The notes under the pieces are model-generated. The model was not told where the DNA came from, made no database searches, and saw only the letters and a program-made list of their open reading frames with translations. From Rhodoplanes serenus (GTDB lineage: Bacteria > Pseudomonadota > Alphaproteobacteria > Rhizobiales > Xanthobacteraceae): DNA of 64,000 nucleotides. Shown here piece after piece: positions 59,877-64,000 of this stretch. The DNA lies in NCBI GenBank assembly GCA_945897515.1, contig CAMDFO010000012.1, positions 26,732-90,731 on the forward strand, given 5' to 3'. The first letter of the stretch is position 1, and each line of letters begins with the position of its first letter. Both the position numbers and the translations under genes were made by a program.

Positions 59877-60377
59877 CTACGTCATCGCGTCGAGCTCTTC
59901 GTCGCTCAGATGCCCCGGCACGATGGCGACCGGAATCGGATAGTCCCCGGCCGCGCCGCCGACGCTGGCGACCAGCGGCCCCGGCCCGTCCTTGCCGGTT
60001 CCCGCGGCGAGCACCAGGATGGCGATGTCCTCGTCGTCCTCGATCAGCCCCAGGATCTCCTCCGCGGTCGCGCCCTCGCGCACCACCCGCTCGGCGGTGA
60101 CGCCGGCGATGCCGTTGGCGCGCGTGGAATACTTGTCGAGCGCGGCATTGGCCTCCTCGTGCGCCTCCGCCTTCATGATGTCGGCGACGCCGAGCCATTG
60201 CTGGTTGCGGTCATGGGTCTCGATCACGCGCAGCATCACCACGCCGGCGCCGACGCGGGCGGCGCGCCGCGCGGCGAAATAGACCGCGCGATCGCATTCC
60301 GGCGTGTCGTCGATGACGACCAGCCATTTCGGCTTGTGGCCGGCCTCGTAGCTTCGGCGGCGCCGCGTGTTCGGCAT
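59877..60377 (-). CDS. universal stress protein family
   Basis: 166 residues, one Usp domain (about 16-155). Strand KWLVVIDDTPECDRAVYFAA opens the fold and AERVVREGATAEEILGLIED follows. The ATP-binding GxxGxxG(S/T) is weak (LAAGTGKDGPGPLVASVGGA), so nucleotide binding is uncertain. A stress-linked role is only implied by the family. Upstream of nfu. Confidence 0.9.
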   Translation of the reverse strand: MPNTRRRRSYEAGHKPKWLVVIDDTPECDRAVYFAARRAARVGAGVVMLRVIETHDRNQQWLGVADIMKAEAHEEANAALDKYSTRANGIAGVTAERVVREGATAEEILGLIEDDEDIAILVLAAGTGKDGPGPLVASVGGAAGDYPIPVAIVPGHLSDEELDAMT

Positions 60378-60524
60378 GTTCGGTTGGCCTCACAAAAGCA
60401 ACGCGCAATGGTGCCACGGCGCTCGGCCGCGGCACAAGCTTGCACTCGGGCCGGCCGGAGCCCGGACCGGGTGGCGCGGCCGCAGCCGATATTTGCCCGA
60501 TTTTCCGCTGTGAATAGAAGAAAC

Positions 60525-61559
60525 CTACCGCCGCACGAGGCCGACGATGTCCTTGACCGCCTTCATGGTTTCCGCGGCCAGCGCCTGCGCGCGGGTGGAG
60601 CCGTCGGCCAAAACCTCATCGATGTAGGCGGTGTCGTCCTTGAGCCGCCGCATCTCCGCGGTGATCGGCGAGAGCTTGGCGACCAGGAGATCGGACAGCG
60701 CCGGCTTGAACGCCGAGAACTGTGCGCCGCCGAACTGGGCAAGCACCGCGGCCTTGGTGGTGTCGGAGAGCGCCGCGTAGATGCCCACCAGGTTGTCGGC
60801 CTCGGGCCGCGCCTCCAGCGCCTTCTCGTCGTGCGGCAGCGGATCAGGATCGGTCTTGGCGCGGCGGACCTTGAGCGCGATCGCGTCCGCGTCGTCGGTC
60901 AGGTTGATGCGCGACTGGTCGGAGGCGTCCGACTTCGACATCTTCTTCGAGCCGTCACGCAGTGACATCACCCGCGTCGCCGGCCCCTGGATGATCGGCT
61001 CCGGCAGCGGGAAGAACGCGTCGCCGAAGCCGTGCGCGGCGATCGACGCGCTGTAGTCGTTGTTGAATTTCTGCGCGATGTCGCGCGCCAGCTCCAGATG
61101 CTGCTTCTGGTCCTCGCCCACCGGCACATGCGTCGCGCGATAGACCAGAATGTCGGCGGCCATCAGGTTCGGATAGGCGTAGAGCCCGACGGACGCGTTC
61201 TCGCGGTCCTTGCCGGCCTTCTCCTTGAACTGGGTCATGCGGTTGAGCCAGCCCAGCCGCGCCACGCAGTTGAACACCCAGGCGAGCTCGGCGTGCTCGG
61301 CGACCTGGCTCTGGTTGAACACGATGTGCTTCGTCGGGTCGATGCCGCAGGCGATGAACGCCGCGGTCACCTCGCGGATCGCCTTGGTCAGCTCCTGGGG
61401 GTCCTGCCACACGGTGATGGCGTGCAGGTCGACCACGCAATACAGGCAGTCGTGGGTGTTCTGCAGCTCGACGAACTTGACGATGGCGCCGAGGTAATTG
61501 CCGAGGTGCAGGTTGCCGGTCGGCTGCACCCCCGAGAACACCTTCTCCTTGAACGCCAT
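60525..61559 (-). CDS. trpS: tryptophanyl-tRNA synthetase
   Basis: 344 residues from the ATG at 61559, opening [20 protein letters not shown], with the HIGH-like NLHLGNY and the KMSKS loop in [12 protein letters not shown]. It charges tRNA-Trp. It begins the minus-strand supercluster (trpS-usp-nfu-tsaB-rimI-fur). Confidence 0.98.
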   Translation of the reverse strand: MAFKEKVFSGVQPTGNLHLGNYLGAIVKFVELQNTHDCLYCVVDLHAITVWQDPQELTKAIREVTAAFIACGIDPTKHIVFNQSQVAEHAELAWVFNCVARLGWLNRMTQFKEKAGKDRENASVGLYAYPNLMAADILVYRATHVPVGEDQKQHLELARDIAQKFNNDYSASIAAHGFGDAFFPLPEPIIQGPATRVMSLRDGSKKMSKSDASDQSRINLTDDADAIALKVRRAKTDPDPLPHDEKALEARPEADNLVGIYAALSDTTKAAVLAQFGGAQFSAFKPALSDLLVAKLSPITAEMRRLKDDTAYIDEVLADGSTRAQALAAETMKAVKDIVGLVRR

Positions 61560-61652
61560 GATCCTGTCCTGTCGCTGCGCGCGCCACATTCCACAATGAT
61601 GGGTGGGATGCAAGCGCGGGGCGCATATCCGTTGCGCGTCAACCCATCAACC

Positions 61653-61744
61653 GTCATGGCCGGGCTTGTCCCGGCCATCCACGCCTTGCTTTGGAGCAAC
61701 GAGCAAGCAAAGGCGTGGATGCCCGGCACAAGGCCGGGCATGAC
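61653..61744. repeat. GTCAT/ATGAC palindromic repeat
   Basis: GTCATGGCCGGGCTTGTCCC is mirrored by GCCCGGCACAAGGCCGGGCA then TGAC; an inner pair CCACGCCTT/AAGGCGTGG is also present. Between trpS and the thioesterase gene. Confidence 0.8.
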
Positions 61745-61855
61745 GGAGAGAGGCCCTGCTCAAAATTGAAAGTAACGGACCCGGCCGCCTCGCCTGGAAC
61801 CCTCCGCCGCGCGATGCTAAGAGCCCCGCACGTCATCCCCGATACGAGTTTCCCG

Positions 61856-62299
61856 ATGCCCGACACCACGCCGCCCGCCGCCTTCGATCCCGCCGCCGCA
61901 GGCTGGGAGCCCTACCGCGACGAGGGCTTCATCGGCCTGGTCGGCCCGTTCTGGTCGCGGCCCAAGAAAACCGACATGGGCGACAGCGTCGAATACGCCT
62001 TCACGGCCGCGCCCAAGCACCACAACCGCCGCGGCGTCGTGCAGGGCGGCATGCTGATGACCTTCGCCGACCGCTCGATGGGCATGACCTGCTGGTACGC
62101 CAACGAGCGCCAGCCGCAGGCGACCGTCCAGCTCGACATGCATTTCATCGACGCGGTTCAGGTCGGCGAGTTCGTCGAGGCCAAATGCACGGTCGTGCGC
62201 CGCACGCGCTCGCTCGTTTTCATGGCCGGCGAGCTGGTGGTCGGCGCCCGCATCGTCGCGCGGGCCTACGGCGTGTGGAAGACGCTGGGGAAGCGGTGA
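61856..62299 (+). CDS. PaaI-like hot-dog thioesterase
   Basis: 147 residues from the ATG at 61856. Hot-dog fold: HHNRRGVVQGGMLMTFADRS with the active-site region, then VQLDMHFIDAVQVGEFVEAK. It should hydrolyse an acyl-CoA thioester in the cytoplasm; the substrate is unknown. Its second half is duplicated as a fragment 580 bases downstream. Confidence 0.88.
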   Translation: MPDTTPPAAFDPAAAGWEPYRDEGFIGLVGPFWSRPKKTDMGDSVEYAFTAAPKHHNRRGVVQGGMLMTFADRSMGMTCWYANERQPQATVQLDMHFIDAVQVGEFVEAKCTVVRRTRSLVFMAGELVVGARIVARAYGVWKTLGKR

Positions 62300-62305
62300 G
62301 CGCCC

Positions 62306-62785
62306 TCAGCCGCGCCGCGCCGCCTCGATCGCGGCGACGTCGATCTTCGTCATGCCCATCATCGCCTCGAACGCGCGCCTCGCCTCGTCGCCGCCGGCCG
62401 CCATCGCCTCGGTCAGCACGCGCGGCGTGATCTGCCACGACACGCCCCACTTGTCCTTGCACCAGCCGCACGCGCTCTCCCGGCCGCCGTTGCCGACGAT
62501 GGCGTTCCAGTAGCGGTCGGTCTCGGCCTGGTCGTCGGTGGCGATCTGGAACGAGAAGGCTTCGGTTTGCTTGAACGCGGGGCCGCCGTTGAGGCCGACA
62601 CACGGAACGCCGGCAACCGTGAACTCGACGACCAGCACATCGCCCTTCTTGCCGGACGGGAAGTCGGCGGGCGCACGCCAGATGGCGCCCACCGCGCTGT
62701 CGGGAAAGGTCGCGGCATAAAAGCGCGCCGCGGCCTCGGCATCCTTGTCGTACCAGACGCAGATCGTGTTCTTCGCTGTCGCCAT
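62306..62785 (-). CDS. VOC-superfamily (PhnB-like) protein
   Basis: 159 residues of the PhnB/3-demethylubiquinone-methyltransferase-like glyoxalase-fold group: CVWYDKDAEAAARFYAATFP, VVEFTVAGVPCVGLNGGPAF and CGWCKDKWGVSWQITPRVL. Proteins of this kind are widespread, and their activity is mostly unknown despite the name. It converges with the thioesterase gene, with a six-base gap, and lies between the complete and truncated thioesterase copies. Confidence 0.88.
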   Translation of the reverse strand: MATAKNTICVWYDKDAEAAARFYAATFPDSAVGAIWRAPADFPSGKKGDVLVVEFTVAGVPCVGLNGGPAFKQTEAFSFQIATDDQAETDRYWNAIVGNGGRESACGWCKDKWGVSWQITPRVLTEAMAAGGDEARRAFEAMMGMTKIDVAAIEAARRG

Positions 62786-62879
62786 GTCATGTCCTTTCGC
62801 TTTGAAGCACCATTAACGCCATCGCTCTTTTCAAGATAGGCGCCCCTTCGCCGGTTCCACTTGAGAAAGGGATCGTGGC

Positions 62880-63125
62880 TTGCCGATGACCTTAGCCGGC
62901 CGCTCGATGGGCATGGCCTGCTACGCCAACGGGCGCCAGCCGCGGGCGGCCGTCCAGCTCGACATGCATGTCATCGACGCGGTTCAGGCCGGCGCGTTCG
63001 TCGAGGCCAGGTGCACGGTCGTGCGCCGCACGCGCTCGCTCGTTTTCATGGCCGGCGAGCTTGTGGTCGGCACCCGCATCGTGGCGAGGGCCAACGGCGT
63101 GTGGAAGACGCTGGGGAAGCGGTGA
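62880..63125 (+). pseudogene. truncated duplicate of the PaaI-like thioesterase
   Basis: The 81-residue frame from about 62886 repeats the C-terminal half of the thioesterase at 61856: VQLDMHVIDAVQAGAFVEAR and CTVVRRTRSLVFMAGELVVG, ending GVWKTLGKR. One codon (tryptophan in the intact gene) is missing, and DNA identity is roughly 90% by eye, with a fully identical run over the RRTRSLVFMAGE part. The N-terminal half with the active-site helix is absent, so it is probably inactive. Its offset from the intact copy is 826-829 bases. Confidence 0.8.
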
Positions 63126-63153
63126 GCCGACGGCTGTGCTGCTGTAGCTTCTG

Positions 63154-63183
63154 TAGCCCGGATTGAGCGAAGCGAAATCCGGG
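63154..63183. repeat. REP upstream of RAYT
   Basis: TAGCCCGGATTGAGCGAAGC continuing GAAATCCGGG; palindromic ends CCCGGAT/ATCCGGG. The near-identical inverse follows the RAYT gene at 63735. Confidence 0.85.
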
Positions 63184-63197
63184 TTAACCTCTCAGGC

Positions 63198-63725
63198 ATG
63201 GTGCGGTATCGGCGAAACCTCGTGCCAGGCGGCACATATTTCTTCACGGCCACATTGGCTGACCGCCGCTCGAAGGCGTTGACGGATCACATCACTTCCC
63301 TGCGCGACGCCTTTCGCGCCACCCGGCGGTCCCATCCATTTGCCATCGACGCCATCGTTATCCTCCCCGATCACCTGCACGTCGTTTTGACGTTGCCAAA
63401 TGGAGACGCGGATTTCCCGACCCGATGGCAACTGATCAAGCGCCGGTTCACAGCGGCGGTCGTTAAGACCGGGACACCTGTCGACCGATTTCCCAACGGC
63501 GAGATCGCGCTATGGCAGAGGCGGTTTTGGGAACACACCATCCGCGGCGATCACGACTTTGAGCGTCACGTCGATTACATCCATTTCAATCCGGTCAGAC
63601 ATCGTCTTGTCGCGCGCGTGCGCGAATGGCCATATTCGTCGTTTCATCGATATGTCAGAAATGGATTGCTCCCGGCCGACTGGGCAGGCGACGCGGAGCA
63701 GCAGACAGGCGACTTCGGTGAATGA
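63198..63725 (+). CDS. REP-associated tyrosine transposase (RAYT, Y1 family)
   Basis: 175 residues. The HUH motif DHLH (residues 58-61), LWQRRFWEHTIRGDHDFERH, and the catalytic tyrosine 127 in DYIHFNPVRHRLVAR match RAYTs (single-strand transposases related to IS200/IS605). It opens YRRNLVPGGTYFFTATLADR, which is canonical. It is flanked by inverted REPs, its likely substrate, and appears intact. RAYTs are usually stable single-copy genes that spread short REPs. Confidence 0.95.
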   Translation: MVRYRRNLVPGGTYFFTATLADRRSKALTDHITSLRDAFRATRRSHPFAIDAIVILPDHLHVVLTLPNGDADFPTRWQLIKRRFTAAVVKTGTPVDRFPNGEIALWQRRFWEHTIRGDHDFERHVDYIHFNPVRHRLVARVREWPYSSFHRYVRNGLLPADWAGDAEQQTGDFGE

Positions 63726-63734
63726 TGCGTTGGC

Positions 63735-63765
63735 CCCGGATTTCGCTGCGCTCAATCCGGGCTAC
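63735..63765. repeat. REP downstream of RAYT (inverted)
   Basis: CCCGGATTTCGCTGCGCTCA continuing ATCCGGGCTAC is the inverse of the REP at 63154 with a single base difference, so the RAYT lies between two near-perfect 30-bp inverted repeats. Confidence 0.85.
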
Positions 63766-63887
63766 GCTCGCTGAATCGCGAATTCCGTAGGGCGGGTTAG
63801 ACCCTCCATACTCTCGGCTTTACGCCGAGGCATGCCATGCCAGATAGCGCGGCTGGTGCCGTCGCGAGGTTGGTAGGAATTAAGGGT

Positions 63888-63954
63888 GGCGTAGTCTCCG
63901 GGGTGTTCAACCTCGAATCATCCGGCGTTGAAGCGCCGGACTGGAGACCACGCC
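63888..63954 (+). promoter_or_regulatory. nested hairpin that hides a ribosome site
   Basis: GGCGTAGTCTCC (63888-63899) pairs with GGAGACCACGCC (63943-63954) with one mismatch, and a perfect TCCGGCG/CGCCGGA hairpin (63921-63940) lies within. The right arm contains the GGAG ribosome site and ends at the base before the ATG at 63955. Confidence 0.6.
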
Positions 63955-64000
63955 ATGACAAGCAATACCACGAAGCCTGATTCCTCGCAGCCTGCAACCG
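63955..64000 (+). CDS. start of a gene running off the window
   Basis: Only 15 codons are visible (MTSNTTKPDSSQPAT). GGAG lies eight bases before the ATG, inside a hairpin that would hide it. Such leaders are typical of transposase genes protected from outside transcription, so an IS element may begin near 63.8 kb. That is a guess; the visible residues do not identify a family. Confidence 0.4.
   Translation, partial: MTSNTTKPDSSQPAT

Overview
The window looks like chromosome from a high-GC alphaproteobacterium of the order Hyphomicrobiales (Rhizobiales), close to Bradyrhizobium, Rhodopseudomonas or related Xanthobacteraceae. The reasons are gene order and marker proteins: an Irr-type iron regulator with a GCPWHDV heme motif beside fabA-fabB-fabI, a rhizobial Fur lacking the usual zinc CxxC, a DUF2336 protein, the block miaB-phoH-ybeY-CBS protein-lnt-XRE-metK-trmB, and the block rimP-nusA-ylxR-infB-rbfA-truB-rpsO-pnp. 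No rRNA, tRNA, CRISPR array or complete IS element was seen.

Left end (1-5.2 kb): an accessory-looking stretch of small genes. It holds two tandem 55-residue zinc-ribbon proteins, a ribbon-helix-helix protein, a 30-residue membrane peptide too short for routine calling, a soluble HWE/HisKA_2 histidine kinase, a small secreted protein behind a textbook EcfG (general stress) promoter, an L,D-transpeptidase and a glycine-zipper protein. From 5.2 to 16.6 kb follow an MFS exporter, ubiE-ubiB, a hydratase-like protein, an orphan TctC-type binding protein, an SH3 protein, a 2-hydroxyacid dehydrogenase, a cyclic-nucleotide-binding protein, moeB, echA, mutM and a GlcG/HbpS-like protein.

Centre (16.7-32.8 kb): a three-gene ABC importer lies next to irr, and irr is divergent from fabA-fabB-fabI (unsaturated fatty acid synthesis). 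Then come a FAD oxidoreductase, the divergent katG/oxyR pair and a YfhO-like membrane protein.

Right half (32.9-61.6 kb): almost everything is on the minus strand and forms the conserved translation, RNA and iron supercluster (trpS, usp, nfu, tsaB, rimI, fur, then miaB to trmB, then rimP to pnp). It is interrupted by an MFS exporter plus an orphan CoxL-like molybdenum hydroxylase, and by a plus-strand DUF2336 gene. The right edge has a hot-dog thioesterase, a VOC protein, a truncated copy of the thioesterase, a REP-associated tyrosine transposase (RAYT) flanked by its REPs, and the start of a gene behind a strongly folded leader.

The most striking non-coding content is the density of palindromic intergenic repeats: fourteen copies of one family (thirteen paired, one single-armed), four of a second, three REP copies tied to the RAYT, and a 45-bp stem-loop element whose two copies differ only by one compensatory base pair. 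Several sit inside operons, including every junction of the ABC importer operon and the infB-rbfA gap. Other regulatory signals are an Irr-box-like site before irr, twin 12-bp repeats 20 bp apart before the XRE gene, and a leader terminator plus a perfect 17-bp palindrome before rimP.
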